From a virus, in IMG/VR virus record IMGVR_UViG_3300017991_000083, positions 27,367 through 91,366 of that record: a DNA stretch of 64,000 nt. One strand, written 5' to 3'. The position numbers and the translations under genes were made by a program. Below are positions 26,404-35,207 of the stretch, piece by piece; positions within the stretch are counted from its first letter, which is position 1; every line of letters begins with the position of its first letter. Under the pieces are notes generated by a model. That model made no database searches and was not told where the DNA came from. It saw nothing but the letters and a program-made list of their open reading frames with translations.

Positions 26404-28715
26404 TAGAGCTCCCTGACGTCTGCAACCCCGTAGTACATGTGCGTTATCATCCGAGGCGGCAGATCCCCACGGAACGGTTCCGCAGTCCCGCCGCCGGTTG
26501 TGGGCTGAGTCTCTTCGCCAGGCTGCCAGTTGGAGTAGCGGTCCTCAACATTCCGCTCGATGCCGCGGCCGGCATAGTAGCCGAGCTTAGCCCGGATCTT
26601 CGAGGTCGGCTGCACGTAGCCGAAGTGGTAGACCAGTTTGTCTGCCACTACCGCCTCTTTGTAGCCCGTCTCTGAGCGGACCGGGCGGCCCTCGCTGTCG
26701 ACGAACGTATTGAACGACTTCTCGTGATGGAAGCCCTGACTCCAGCGCCACATTCTCGGGATCTTCGACTCCCACTGAGGGCAGCCGACAGCGACCGTTG
26801 TGAAGTTCGTCCAGAAGTGATGGAAGCCCACGCGGACGATTGCCAGCTCACGGTCGTCTACGAACATCTTCATGAGGCGAGCGACGTCTTTCGGCTCCCA
26901 TATCTCGTCGCTATCGACCTTCATGTAGATGTCGCCCGTCACACGCTTGGCGATCGCGTTCTGCATCTCAACCTTGTCCTTCCACCGATGATCCTTGGGC
27001 GGGGGGACGAGAGTGATCTTCTCATCCGGGTCGGGATAGGCCGCGATCTTCTGGAGTGTCGCATCGGTGCTGGAGCCGCGCTCGTCGGCGTGTTGCCACA
27101 TCCCTTCGACTGCCCCCTCGACGATGATGATCTCGTGGGCGAGATCGTAGATGCCGTCGAGCGCCTCCGTGATGTAGGAGTCGCCGTTGAAGACTATCAT
27201 GCCGACGGAGAGCTTCGGGCCGTAGCCCCCTACCCGGAAGATGTCGAGGGACTTCTTGGTGCTCGCCTCGATGGTACACCAGTCCAGAATCCGGTCCCGG
27301 CCTCGGGCCACAGTCGCTGAGACTTCGGCGCGGTTTTCTGGCTCGAGCACCCAGGACACCTTTTCCGCGAAGTCGCCAGGGTCGCCCAGGCGTGCGTAGA
27401 AGACGCCGTCCCCGTAGGAACCACGGAGCACCGGGAGATCGTAAGCGACAACGGGCGTGTTCATGTAGAGCGCCTCTTCGGGGGGCATTCCGAACCCCTC
27501 GAACATGCTCGGGAACAGCAGTACGTCGGCTTTCTTGATGGCCTCGAACTTGGAGCGGTCGTCGACAATGCCCTGAACGTCGACGTAGAGATGGTTCTCA
27601 GCCCACTCGGGCCTCTTGGCGTCGAGCCTCTTCTGCTCGTTCGGGCCGACCTTACCCATCACCGTCACATGTGCCGAGCACTGCAGGGTCTCCGCAAGCG
27701 CATCGAACACCGCGATCGGGTTCTTGAAGTCGACCATCCTGGCACAGAACACGAGCTCGGCCCCGTACTCGGGCTCCTGCTCCCGCTCACGCGCCTCCGC
27801 CCTCGAGAGCTCGTCGTCTATCTCGTCCACATCATCGAAGATGGGATCGGCGATGCCCGCCAGAGTGGCGTCGGCCACAAGCTGGTTGATCGGCGGCTCG
27901 AGCACGAACCAGGGACCCTCGAAATCCGGAAGCCACTGTTGGGCCCATCTCGAGCTTACCGCGGACGGACTCACGATCCCGTCGCAGGTGAGCAGGCACT
28001 TCTTGTAGTTCGCCCAGTACTCCTCTGTCGCATCTCTGCCAGACGGATAGGTCATCCCCTTGAAGTTCGGGCTCTCGAAGAGGATCAGGTAACAGGGAAT
28101 GCCGAAACGCTCGGCGTAGGACTTGGCGAACTGGCCTCCGATGTTCGGCACACCAATGACGAAGTCGAACTCGTTCTCGGAGATGTCCATCCCCCATCGG
28201 GTGTCGACGATGCGCTCGAACCGCTCGAGGTTGTAGCCAAGGAAGTCCTTCTCGAACGGCGCCGGCGTGTTCGTGATGACCTTGACGTCCATGACCTGGG
28301 ACAGGATGACGCCAAGCAGATACATTGAGTAGCGTCCGCCCGTGTAGTGCGGCATCTGCTCCATGAAGATAGCGCAGCTCCGCGGGGCCTTGCTCGGGCC
28401 GTAGGTCAGATACTGGCGTTCTGATGGGAGAGGGATGAAGAGCGGGCTGGTCGCAAGCGCGACGAGCTGCCCGAGCTTGTGCGAGTCAGCGTTCTCGATG
28501 AACTTCTTGGGGATGGTTAGCTGATAGGCAGTAGGCAGTTCTTCAATGGAGATGTCCGGCACATCCTCATCGGCAGCGATGACGGGGCCGGACTCTACTG
28601 GCGTAGGGGCGGTTTCGCCCACAAAGGCCTTGCGACTCTCCAGCGGTGCGCCCCCGCCTTCGACGAAGTTCTTTGTGGGCTCGTCCCGCTCGAGGGACCG
28701 TTTCGTATCTCCCAT
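26403..28715 (-). CDS. Bifunctional glycosyltransferase (GT4 plus GT2), 770 aa
   Basis: Residues about 1-100 are a linker-like, Pro/Glu-rich N-terminus. About 100-490 is a GT4 domain with ELVFCARMVDFKNP and the Glu-x7-Glu motif in SMFEGFGMPPEEAL. From about 505 a GT2-like domain follows (VGMIVFNGDSYITEALDG; IIIVEG), with the DxD-type MKVDSDEIWEP and QGFHHEKSFNTF near the end. The fusion could make two linkages on one acceptor. It opens the sugar-transferase block, and its stop is shared with the next start. Confidence 0.88.
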   Translation of the reverse strand: MGDTKRSLERDEPTKNFVEGGGAPLESRKAFVGETAPTPVESGPVIAADEDVPDISIEELPTAYQLTIPKKFIENADSHKLGQLVALATSPLFIPLPSERQYLTYGPSKAPRSCAIFMEQMPHYTGGRYSMYLLGVILSQVMDVKVITNTPAPFEKDFLGYNLERFERIVDTRWGMDISENEFDFVIGVPNIGGQFAKSYAERFGIPCYLILFESPNFKGMTYPSGRDATEEYWANYKKCLLTCDGIVSPSAVSSRWAQQWLPDFEGPWFVLEPPINQLVADATLAGIADPIFDDVDEIDDELSRAEAREREQEPEYGAELVFCARMVDFKNPIAVFDALAETLQCSAHVTVMGKVGPNEQKRLDAKRPEWAENHLYVDVQGIVDDRSKFEAIKKADVLLFPSMFEGFGMPPEEALYMNTPVVAYDLPVLRGSYGDGVFYARLGDPGDFAEKVSWVLEPENRAEVSATVARGRDRILDWCTIEASTKKSLDIFRVGGYGPKLSVGMIVFNGDSYITEALDGIYDLAHEIIIVEGAVEGMWQHADERGSSTDATLQKIAAYPDPDEKITLVPPPKDHRWKDKVEMQNAIAKRVTGDIYMKVDSDEIWEPKDVARLMKMFVDDRELAIVRVGFHHFWTNFTTVAVGCPQWESKIPRMWRWSQGFHHEKSFNTFVDSEGRPVRSETGYKEAVVADKLVYHFGYVQPTSKIRAKLGYYAGRGIERNVEDRYSNWQPGEETQPTTGGGTAEPFRGDLPPRMITHMYYGVADVREL

Positions 28716-28762
28716 TCCTCCATCGCTTGACCACGACGAGCTGCCTGACGGGGCGCTCTAGG

Positions 28763-29131
28763 CTAGAAGACTCCCATGATACCGACGTTGACTGTCGTTG
28801 CCGTCGACGCTATCCGGCGGACATAGAAATGGTCCTCGGGCTCGTCCAGGACGATGTCGAGCGGGGCCGCGACCCCGACCATAACACGCCCGTTCTCGTG
28901 CGCTGTGTGATCGGTGCCCCACGAGAACCACACCGACCAGGCGGTCGAGACCGATCCGTCGACCACAACCCGTATCCTGCGACACGGCTTCGAGAGAACG
29001 ATCTCAGAGGTCGCGTCGTGAACCACTGCCAGAGCCTCGCCGCAGCAGACCTTGTTCTGTGGAATGACGATCGCGGCCTTGAGGATACTGTCGCCGTCCT
29101 CGAGTTCGTGCTTCCTGACTCCCGGGGGCAT
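28763..29131 (-). CDS. Hypothetical beta-rich protein, 122 aa
   Basis: ATG 29131 has a GGAGGAGGG site. The text is beta-rich with conserved-looking Val/Ile strands (IRVVVDGSVSTAWSVWFSWG; VNVGIMGVF at the end). The composition resembles small virion decoration proteins. It lies between capsid-region genes and the sugar-transferase block. I cannot name a family. Confidence 0.6.
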   Translation of the reverse strand: MPPGVRKHELEDGDSILKAAIVIPQNKVCCGEALAVVHDATSEIVLSKPCRRIRVVVDGSVSTAWSVWFSWGTDHTAHENGRVMVGVAAPLDIVLDEPEDHFYVRRIASTATTVNVGIMGVF

Positions 29132-29135
29132 AGTC

Positions 29136-29432
29136 CTACCCTCCTCCAGATGACATCGCCCGTGCAACGGCTCCCAGGGCGGCCGTTATCTTGTCGAGAT
29201 TCGCCAGAACGGCAACGATCAGGCCAGTGGACCCGCCCGATATCGCAGCCCGTCTACTCAGCTCTCCCTTGATGCGCTCGTCAGCCAGGCGGAGATCGAT
29301 GACCTCCCTCTTGAGCTGCTTGCGCTCCTCTTCGGCCCGTTCCAGGGCGTTGAGCAGCAGTCGACGGTACTCTGCGAACTCACCGTTGCCGTGCCCGTTC
29401 CCGCCTCCGTTGCCGTTGCTAACAGGGACCAT
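29136..29432 (-). CDS. Small protein with coiled coil and C-terminal hydrophobic helix, 98 aa
   Basis: The N-terminal 18 residues are Gly/Asn-rich; residues about 20-62 form a charged coiled coil (ALERAEEERKQLKREVIDLR); residues about 67-92 are hydrophobic and small-residue-rich (GSTGLIVAVLANLDKITAALG). That order recalls membrane-associated lysis accessories of the XhlA kind, but the location beside the cupin and capsid argues for caution. ATG 29432 overlaps the cupin stop. Confidence 0.6.
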   Translation of the reverse strand: MVPVSNGNGGGNGHGNGEFAEYRRLLLNALERAEEERKQLKREVIDLRLADERIKGELSRRAAISGGSTGLIVAVLANLDKITAALGAVARAMSSGGG

Positions 29433-29880
29433 CGGGCCAGCCCTCCAGCTCCCCAGGGTCTGTGGTGTAGATGATGCCAATCATCCAAGTCTCGCAGTCG
29501 GCTATGAAGGTATGGACCTGACCCGGTTCCAGAATGGCCTCATCTCCAGGAAGGAGCTCGAAGGACCTGTTGTCTATCGTCAGAGTGCCGCCACCATCCA
29601 GGATGATGAGCCACTCCTTGCCTACATGTGCATGGTCCGGGAACGATGCCCCGGCCGCGAAGTACGCCTTCTGCCCGGCGCTCACGCGATTCTTCCACAG
29701 CCCGAACCCGAATACGGTTCCGCATCCGGGCTGAGATAGATCTACAAATGATACACCCTTCGGCGCGAGTTCGAGCTCGCTCAGGCGAGGCGTCAGAGCG
29801 CGGAGTTTGTCCAGCGGGGTAGACTCCAGGCTCTGCTCTTGGTCGTGCTGTTCAAGTGCTGGTGCTGAATGCTCAGGCAT
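29419..29880 (-). CDS. Cupin-domain protein, 153 aa
   Basis: A single conserved cupin barrel occupies about residues 65-145: SFPDHAHVGKEWLIILDGGG (metal-site His and Glu), then LLPGDEAILEPGQVHTFIA (second cupin motif, PG and His). Cupins bind a metal and often sugars, serving as isomerases or sensors. Between the capsid gene and sugar transferases, a sugar-nucleotide role is possible but unproven. ATG 29880 follows a GGGGGC site; an upstream in-frame extension has poor coding character. Confidence 0.82.
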   Translation of the reverse strand: MPEHSAPALEQHDQEQSLESTPLDKLRALTPRLSELELAPKGVSFVDLSQPGCGTVFGFGLWKNRVSAGQKAYFAAGASFPDHAHVGKEWLIILDGGGTLTIDNRSFELLPGDEAILEPGQVHTFIADCETWMIGIIYTTDPGELEGWPDGPC

Positions 29881-29898
29881 GAAGCCCCCAGGTTCGTG

Positions 29899-29933
29899 GC
29901 GCCCGCCGCGATGTGTCGGACCGCGGCGGGCGC
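29899..29933. terminator. Strong hairpin after the capsid gene
   Basis: Perfect 12-bp stem GCGCCCGCCGCG with an 11-base loop, between the capsid stop (29957) and the cupin start (29880). There is no T-tract on the minus strand, so it may be an mRNA-stabilising or partial termination element that keeps capsid expression higher than that of the downstream genes. Confidence 0.5.
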
Positions 29934-29956
29934 ACACGCTATCTACTCGAGACGGC

Positions 29957-30943
29957 CTAGCTCGTGGAGCTCGGGTGCTCGAGGTTGTAGATCTGGCACA
30001 GCGCCGCGTGATGCTCGACGTTGAAGTCCATCCTCACGCTGATGACCGACCTGCGAGCGTCGTAGTGGATGACCTCCTCCGACTTGAACTTGATGAGCCG
30101 CCTGTCACCGATGACAGGGTTCTGCACATGCGTCATCACGCCGCCGCCGTCAGGAAGGTAGTTGCTCGCGAAGACGGTGATCTTCCCGTAGAGCTTCCCG
30201 AACTCGCCGGAGTGGATGGTCGCGTTCGGACCGTACTTGTCGACGGTCACGAGCTTCGCATCGTCCAGGAGCTGGTTCACGCTCCACGGATTGAGGAAGA
30301 CGACCAGGTCCTGCATCTTGCGCCCGTACTTGCCGAGGTTGAACATCGCCTCGCGCAGGAACGCTGTACTCATCGCAGCGCCATTCGCGTTGACTCTCGG
30401 AGCCGAAGACGCGACGCGGCCGGCGCGAGTGTAGAGCCCGTCCCAGGTCGTCCTGTGGTCCTTCGTGAACCAGTTGGCGTCCGTCGCGAGCGCCTCGGTG
30501 GCGGCCGTAGCCGTGTGGGTGGTATCACCCACGAGCATGGCCTCCTCCTCAGCCTCCGCGATAGCAGCGCCGAACTGGTCACGGACGATTGCCTGGAAGT
30601 CCGTGTTGGCGTCCTCGTAGAGCTCTTCACTGACCATCATCTGCGACATGAGCTTCTTCGCCGTCAGGCGAATCGTGCCCGTAGTGAAGCTGGTCTCGGT
30701 CGCCTCGGCAGCCTGGGTCGACTGATGGTAGACCTTGGCCGCACTCAGAACCTTCGGGAAGTCGAGCGTCATGCTCGTCATCGTGACGGTCCTGAAGATC
30801 TGACGGCAGACGTTCCTCTCCCTCACGAAGTCGATAAACTCATCGGCCAGTGGGGTCGGAAGGAAGTCGCCGCCGGTGCCGGCCGTAGTGTTCATCGCCT
30901 TTCGCAGGGCATCGCCGAGCGTACCGATTTTCCTCTTAGCCAC
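29957..30943 (-). CDS. Major capsid protein (HK97 fold)
   Basis: 328 aa. The N-terminal text (TAGTGGDFLPTPLADEFIDF) and the E-loop/P-domain pattern (FTTGTIRLTAKKLMSQMMVS; EDANTDFQAIVRDQFGAAIA) are those of HK97-type capsids; the A-domain region ends with VRMDFNVEHHAALCQIYNL. GTG 30943 is preceded by the strongest ribosome site in the area (GAGGAGGTGAAACTAAC), consistent with high expression. It follows the protease and scaffold-like genes. No N-terminal delta domain is present, so a separate scaffold is expected. Confidence 0.93.
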   Translation of the reverse strand: MAKRKIGTLGDALRKAMNTTAGTGGDFLPTPLADEFIDFVRERNVCRQIFRTVTMTSMTLDFPKVLSAAKVYHQSTQAAEATETSFTTGTIRLTAKKLMSQMMVSEELYEDANTDFQAIVRDQFGAAIAEAEEEAMLVGDTTHTATAATEALATDANWFTKDHRTTWDGLYTRAGRVASSAPRVNANGAAMSTAFLREAMFNLGKYGRKMQDLVVFLNPWSVNQLLDDAKLVTVDKYGPNATIHSGEFGKLYGKITVFASNYLPDGGGVMTHVQNPVIGDRRLIKFKSEEVIHYDARRSVISVRMDFNVEHHAALCQIYNLEHPSSTS

Positions 30944-31012
30944 GTTAGTTTCACCTCCTCTCGTATAGAATCTATGCAGCGGCGTTTCCGCCCCGCGAAG
31001 TGTACCTATGTG

Positions 31013-31756
31013 CTACGACCGCGAATGCAGGTGCATCCAGCGGCTGAGCAGTGCCTTCCGAACGTCCTTGTCCAGAGACTTGAAGACGTCCGCGTCGTCC
31101 TCGCCGATGTCCATCAGGGTCTCGTCCGGGACGTCCTCGGCCTTCTTCACCTTGCTGAAGTCAAAGCCCTCGGAAGCGTCCACGTCGGCGCCCTTCTCAA
31201 CCAGACGGCTACGCTTCCCGACCCTGACGATCTCCAGCTCGGACATGCGCTTGGCGACCCCGGCCTCCACGGCCTTGGCGATCCGCTTGTCCAGATCCTC
31301 GCCGAGCTTCTTGACGAGAGAAGTCGTAAGAGCCTCGACGTCGACGGACTTCTCAGCGGCATCGTCTTCCTCCTCCTCCTCCTCCTCCTCCTCTTCCTCT
31401 TCCTCGTCGTCATCGCCGCCCTCGTCCTCGTCGTCCTCGGGCTCTTCCTCCTCGTCGTCCTCGCCCTCTTCGTCCTCGGTCTCCTCGGCCTCTTCCTCCT
31501 CGTCGTCCTCAGACTCGTCGTCGCCCTCGTCGACCTCTTCGGTCTCCTCGGCCTCCTCCTCGCCCTCGGTCTCCTCGGTCTCTTCGGTCTCCTCGGTTTC
31601 CTCGGCCTCGTCAAGGGCCTTGCCGAACGCCTCGGCGAGCGCGTCCTCTACCGCGCCCTCGAGATCAGGCATGATCTCCGCCTTCGCAAGCTGGACGATC
31701 TCGCCCAGGTTGATGAGATCGATACCGCCGGCCTCGTCCTTGCTCTTCTTCGCCAA
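31013..31756 (-). CDS. Acidic scaffold-like protein, 247 aa
   Basis: Residues about 48-135 are an extreme Glu/Asp run with Thr and Gly (repeats of TEE and EDDEE). Flanking parts are ordinary helices (VQLAKAEIMPDLEGAVEDAL; LTTSLVKKLGEDLDKRIAK). Its place between protease and capsid, size, charge and helical ends fit an internal scaffold or protease-cofactor. The repetitive tract probably expands and contracts. ATG 31756. Confidence 0.72.
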   Translation of the reverse strand: MAKKSKDEAGGIDLINLGEIVQLAKAEIMPDLEGAVEDALAEAFGKALDEAEETEETEETEETEGEEEAEETEEVDEGDDESEDDEEEEAEETEDEEGEDDEEEEPEDDEDEGGDDDEEEEEEEEEEEEEDDAAEKSVDVEALTTSLVKKLGEDLDKRIAKAVEAGVAKRMSELEIVRVGKRSRLVEKGADVDASEGFDFSKVKKAEDVPDETLMDIGEDDADVFKSLDKDVRKALLSRWMHLHSRS

Positions 31757-31797
31757 TCAGTTCACCCCCTCTCACCGTAGTCTTTCGGGCAGCAGGT

Positions 31798-33615
31798 TCA
31801 CTGCTGGTATGGCTCCTGGCCGAACAGGTCGCTCACGACCTTCCCGATGAGCTCTGAGCCGATATGGCCCATGCTCGTACTGATCGCCTTCCGGAGAGCC
31901 ACCTTCTGGTTGCCGTCCAGATTGCGTATGTCGATGTCCTTCGCGAGCCTCACGATCGCACTGCGAAGCTCATCGAGAACGTCCGTGTCCTTCAGGACGT
32001 ACTCGACACTGCACTTCACACAGAGCTCTATGCCCTCGCGTGCCACGCTCTTCTCGAGGCCGAGAGCCTTCCTGTGCCTCTGGACGTGCTGGATCGCAGC
32101 CTGCGGGCCGCGCTGACCAGACCTGGCGCCCATAAGGGCACTCCAGGCCGCGATGACGCCGCCACGATGGCACAGCATGTCGCCCGTCGTGTAGACGCCA
32201 AGGTCACTCAGCTTGCCGCCTCCCTTCACCCAATGATGGGGGTACTTCCAGGTCGACTTCTTGTTCGCTTCCCCGGTGACGGCATGTGCGCCGCGGGGGA
32301 GCTTCGTCTTGTCGACGCTGCCCCACGAGGGCTCATTGGAGTCGATCTTGCTGTTGTGAGTCAGAGCCTTGTCCATGCGCTCACCGTCGTCGCTCTTCGC
32401 CATCTCCGCCGACTCGTCACCGTCCGCGTCGTCCTCGTCCTCGACCTCGTCGTCAAGACCGCCTCGGAACGACTTGACGGCTCGGACCAGGGACAGGTCC
32501 TCGGCATCCGGATTCGAGGGCATCGATGTGATGGAGTACTCGGCGAGCTCGCCGTCCATGATCGTCGGGACCTCTCTGCCGTGTTCCTGGTAGAAGACGT
32601 CCTCGACCTTCGTCACCCATCCCGCCACGGAATACCCAAGGGTCGTTCCGTGCTCGAGCTTCATGACGATGTCCGACACTACCCTGTTGCCACGTTCCTT
32701 GACGGGATCCCACTGCGGCTCGAGATGGGTCCAGGCCTTGAACGCCCGTCCATCCCTGATGAGCTCGGTCTCCGTGCAGACCCCGACTGTGTGCTGGATT
32801 CCGTACCTGTGCTCCTCGTAGACGTTCAGTCCCTTGGCCATCGCAGCCATCTTCTGAACGAACGCCGCGGCCATGATCTCCCCGTCACGGTCGAGCGAAT
32901 CGCTGCTCGCGATGCCGCAGACGTAGAGCCCGTCCTTCCGCTTCTCGAGAATGCACTTGCTTCCGCCCTCGGCATTCTTGGCCATCTCGAACGGGACGAA
33001 GACCCGGAAGTAGCCGGGGCGCTTCCTGCGCCGCTTCTCTTCCTGTTCCCATTCCCGGTCGAGATCCTTGGGGCTCGAGCTCTTCATGATGACCCCCTTA
33101 GTGTCCAGGTCCAGGGGCTCGCCATCCGCGCACTGGTGCAGTGCCTTCGTGAGAGCCTCGCCCATCCGACGGCGCCGGCCGTGCCGGCGGCTCTTCTTGT
33201 AGTGCCATTCGCCGTCGTAGTAGCTGTAGAGCTTCTTGACCGCGTCCCACGCCTCGTTGCAGCGCCGTTCGCGGGATGATGCCGTGCTCCGGTTGTAGAC
33301 GTCAGCCCACAGCTTCATGCCGAAGATGGGGAGCTCCTGCACGTCGTCGGGGAGCTCGTCGGATCGTTGGTAGGTGTCCTGCAGAGGGACTCGGGTCTTC
33401 TTCGCGTGCCAGCGACCGTCCTCGAGATAGAACCGGCGCCGGACGGCACGCCAGCCGGCGTCGTCACACAGCTTCGCCTGATCCGCGCCATTCTTGAACG
33501 GCCGATTCGATCGGGCGTTGTATCCGAAGACGTAGGCTTTCTGAACGCCTGGCCCATGCGTTTTGACCGCATCGGGCACGTCACCAGGGAAGCTGAGCTT
33601 CGCTATCTTGGACAT
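31798..33615 (-). CDS. Prohead protease fused to two ChaB-like domains, 605 aa
   Basis: Two ChaB-like units start the protein: FPGDVPDAVKTHGPGVQKAY ending AGWRAVRRRFY, and LPDDVQELPIFGMKLWADVY ending AWDAVKKLYSYY. A basic linker follows, then an HK97-type serine protease: VCGIASSDSLDRDGE, catalytic His in VYEEHRYG, and Ser in AEYSITSMPSNPDA. The C-terminal 200 residues (KLPRGAHAVTGEANKKSTW; HHWVKGGGKLSDLGVY) are a separate domain of unknown role. It would cleave scaffold and capsid precursors. ATG 33615 follows a late promoter. Confidence 0.86.
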   Translation of the reverse strand: MSKIAKLSFPGDVPDAVKTHGPGVQKAYVFGYNARSNRPFKNGADQAKLCDDAGWRAVRRRFYLEDGRWHAKKTRVPLQDTYQRSDELPDDVQELPIFGMKLWADVYNRSTASSRERRCNEAWDAVKKLYSYYDGEWHYKKSRRHGRRRRMGEALTKALHQCADGEPLDLDTKGVIMKSSSPKDLDREWEQEEKRRRKRPGYFRVFVPFEMAKNAEGGSKCILEKRKDGLYVCGIASSDSLDRDGEIMAAAFVQKMAAMAKGLNVYEEHRYGIQHTVGVCTETELIRDGRAFKAWTHLEPQWDPVKERGNRVVSDIVMKLEHGTTLGYSVAGWVTKVEDVFYQEHGREVPTIMDGELAEYSITSMPSNPDAEDLSLVRAVKSFRGGLDDEVEDEDDADGDESAEMAKSDDGERMDKALTHNSKIDSNEPSWGSVDKTKLPRGAHAVTGEANKKSTWKYPHHWVKGGGKLSDLGVYTTGDMLCHRGGVIAAWSALMGARSGQRGPQAAIQHVQRHRKALGLEKSVAREGIELCVKCSVEYVLKDTDVLDELRSAIVRLAKDIDIRNLDGNQKVALRKAISTSMGHIGSELIGKVVSDLFGQEPYQQ

Positions 33616-33634
33616 CCGAACCCTCTCTCTTGGC

Positions 33635-33704
33635 TGTTCAACATCTGAACACCTACTCTGCATAAGGGCTTCGTCAACTGTAAGCAAGACTGAAAGTGCT
33701 ACGC
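33635..33704 (-). promoter_or_regulatory. Late promoter 2 (protease-capsid block) with dyad and shared box
   Basis: Minus strand: box AGCACTTTCAGTCTTGC (33700-33684), whose TTGC begins a possible -35 TTGCTT, 17 bp, then TATGCA. The exact dyad TGTTCA-N5-TGAACA follows at 33651-33635, here downstream of the -10. At the other two late promoters the dyad is upstream, so this copy could repress or tune rather than activate. Confidence 0.58.
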
Positions 33705-35204
33705 CGGGCGTCTGAGACCGGCGATCTTATACTCTCCGCCCCTCAGTCGAGACACGACGATGTCGTTCTGGTGCGACTTCTGTGTCACGTCCTGGATGAA
33801 CTCGAGTGTCATGCGCCGGCCCTCGTCGGTATCGGTGTGCTCGGCCTCCTGATGTACATAGGACTCCAGGTCTTCCCGCCCGACGATGGCGAGCATCCGG
33901 TTGAACACCTGATGCTGGAGCGTCCCGGTCTCGAAGGGGTTCTTCACGTCCTCGGGCGGCGCGGTCATCATGTAGTAGGCAACCGCGTTCCGCCAGGCGA
34001 GCTCGGTCATGGCCTCGAGCTGCTCCGGCGTTGACTCCTCGAGTGCCGACGGGGGCAGGGCCTTCTCGACGTACGGTCGAGGATCGAGTCCAAGCAGCTC
34101 GATCAGCGGCAGCATCTCGGCGTGATCTGCCAGGGACCAGCCCGGGCCCAGGATCTGGTAGCTGAGCTCGAGCGCTTCCGGCCCTGCCTCTGGCACGGCG
34201 ATCTCGAACATGAGCTCGGTCGGCTCCCCAATGACGGGTCGCCAGGTGCAGCGGCACCGGCAGTGCAGGGGCAGCATCCCCGATGCGTCCTCGACGGAAT
34301 AGACCTGATCGTGTTCCGCAAGGCAATCGGGGCATGTGCGATGGTCGTCGGTCGCCGTGTACTGGACGTAGCCGACACCCGTCTGCCGGTAGCCCTCGAG
34401 CTTCCCCTCGTTGTACCAGCGCAGGACCTCGGTCCTGGCCGTGATAGTCGCCCAATTCGAGGCCTCCAGGTTGTACTCGTAGCCGCGGCGTAGAACCTCG
34501 TCAGTCACGGGGTCGATGAGCGGCTCTACCGCGATCGGGATGGGCTTGTTCCAGACCGCCAGGATGCGATCGCGGATCACCGGGATGGACTCGCCCTGGC
34601 GCAGCCCCTCGACGAGTGCCGCCTTGATCTGGTCCGAGATGTGCAGTGCGATGTGCGCCGAGAGCTGCAGGATGTACTCTTCGGCTATCTGGACGGTCAG
34701 CGGATCGCGCATCTCGAACTCGATGGGGATCTCGAACTCGGCGAACGCGCTGTCGCCGCCGGCCTTCAGGGCCTCGAACAGGTTCGCGGCGAAGATGTTG
34801 CGGTAGGGCTCGTAGTCGACATAGCTGATGGTCCTGATGGCATCGGACGCGATGTCCTGCTTCTGGAGCCATCGGCGGACGGGTGCCGGCATGGGCCGGC
34901 GCTCGAAGACGGTCTCGATCTGGTAGGGATGCTTCCAGGGGAACTCTTTGACTCGCTTCTCGACCTTGCGGCCCTTGAGGTAGCTGAAGGCCTCTTTCCT
35001 GGCCTTTTCGGTCATGTGCTTATCGAACAGGGCCAGGCACCGATCGCGCTGAGTCTCGAGGACGCGCATGAGCGCGACCTCTATCCAGAGCTGCTGGAGC
35101 ATCGTCCACTGGTAGAGGGGCGCATCGGGATCGAAGAACCGATCCCACACGTCGACCCGGCGCGAGCCGGTTATCTGTTCTGCGAGCTGTTCCTTCAGCG
35201 GCAT
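33699..35204 (-). CDS. Minor head / head morphogenesis protein (Mu F, SPP1 gp7 type), 501 aa
   Basis: The hallmark cysteine cluster of Mu F-like head proteins is present around residues 295-325 (TCPDCLAEHDQVYSV, then PLHCRCRCTWRPV). Upstream text ALVEGLRQGESIPVIRDRIL and ARTEVLRWYNEGKLEGYRQ is also typical. It is ejected or binds portal in known phages and may protect incoming DNA. The last 150 residues are an extension with FETGTLQHQVFNRMLAIVG. ATG 35204, close to the portal stop. Confidence 0.9.
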   Translation of the reverse strand: MPLKEQLAEQITGSRRVDVWDRFFDPDAPLYQWTMLQQLWIEVALMRVLETQRDRCLALFDKHMTEKARKEAFSYLKGRKVEKRVKEFPWKHPYQIETVFERRPMPAPVRRWLQKQDIASDAIRTISYVDYEPYRNIFAANLFEALKAGGDSAFAEFEIPIEFEMRDPLTVQIAEEYILQLSAHIALHISDQIKAALVEGLRQGESIPVIRDRILAVWNKPIPIAVEPLIDPVTDEVLRRGYEYNLEASNWATITARTEVLRWYNEGKLEGYRQTGVGYVQYTATDDHRTCPDCLAEHDQVYSVEDASGMLPLHCRCRCTWRPVIGEPTELMFEIAVPEAGPEALELSYQILGPGWSLADHAEMLPLIELLGLDPRPYVEKALPPSALEESTPEQLEAMTELAWRNAVAYYMMTAPPEDVKNPFETGTLQHQVFNRMLAIVGREDLESYVHQEAEHTDTDEGRRMTLEFIQDVTQKSHQNDIVVSRLRGGEYKIAGLRRPA

Positions 35205-35207
35205 CGT

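Noticed and set aside
29807-31780. Plus-strand open frame of 657 codons opposite the capsid and scaffold genes
   Set aside because: Antisense to confident head genes; Leu/Val/Ser runs mirror the GAG/GAC repeats of the scaffold.
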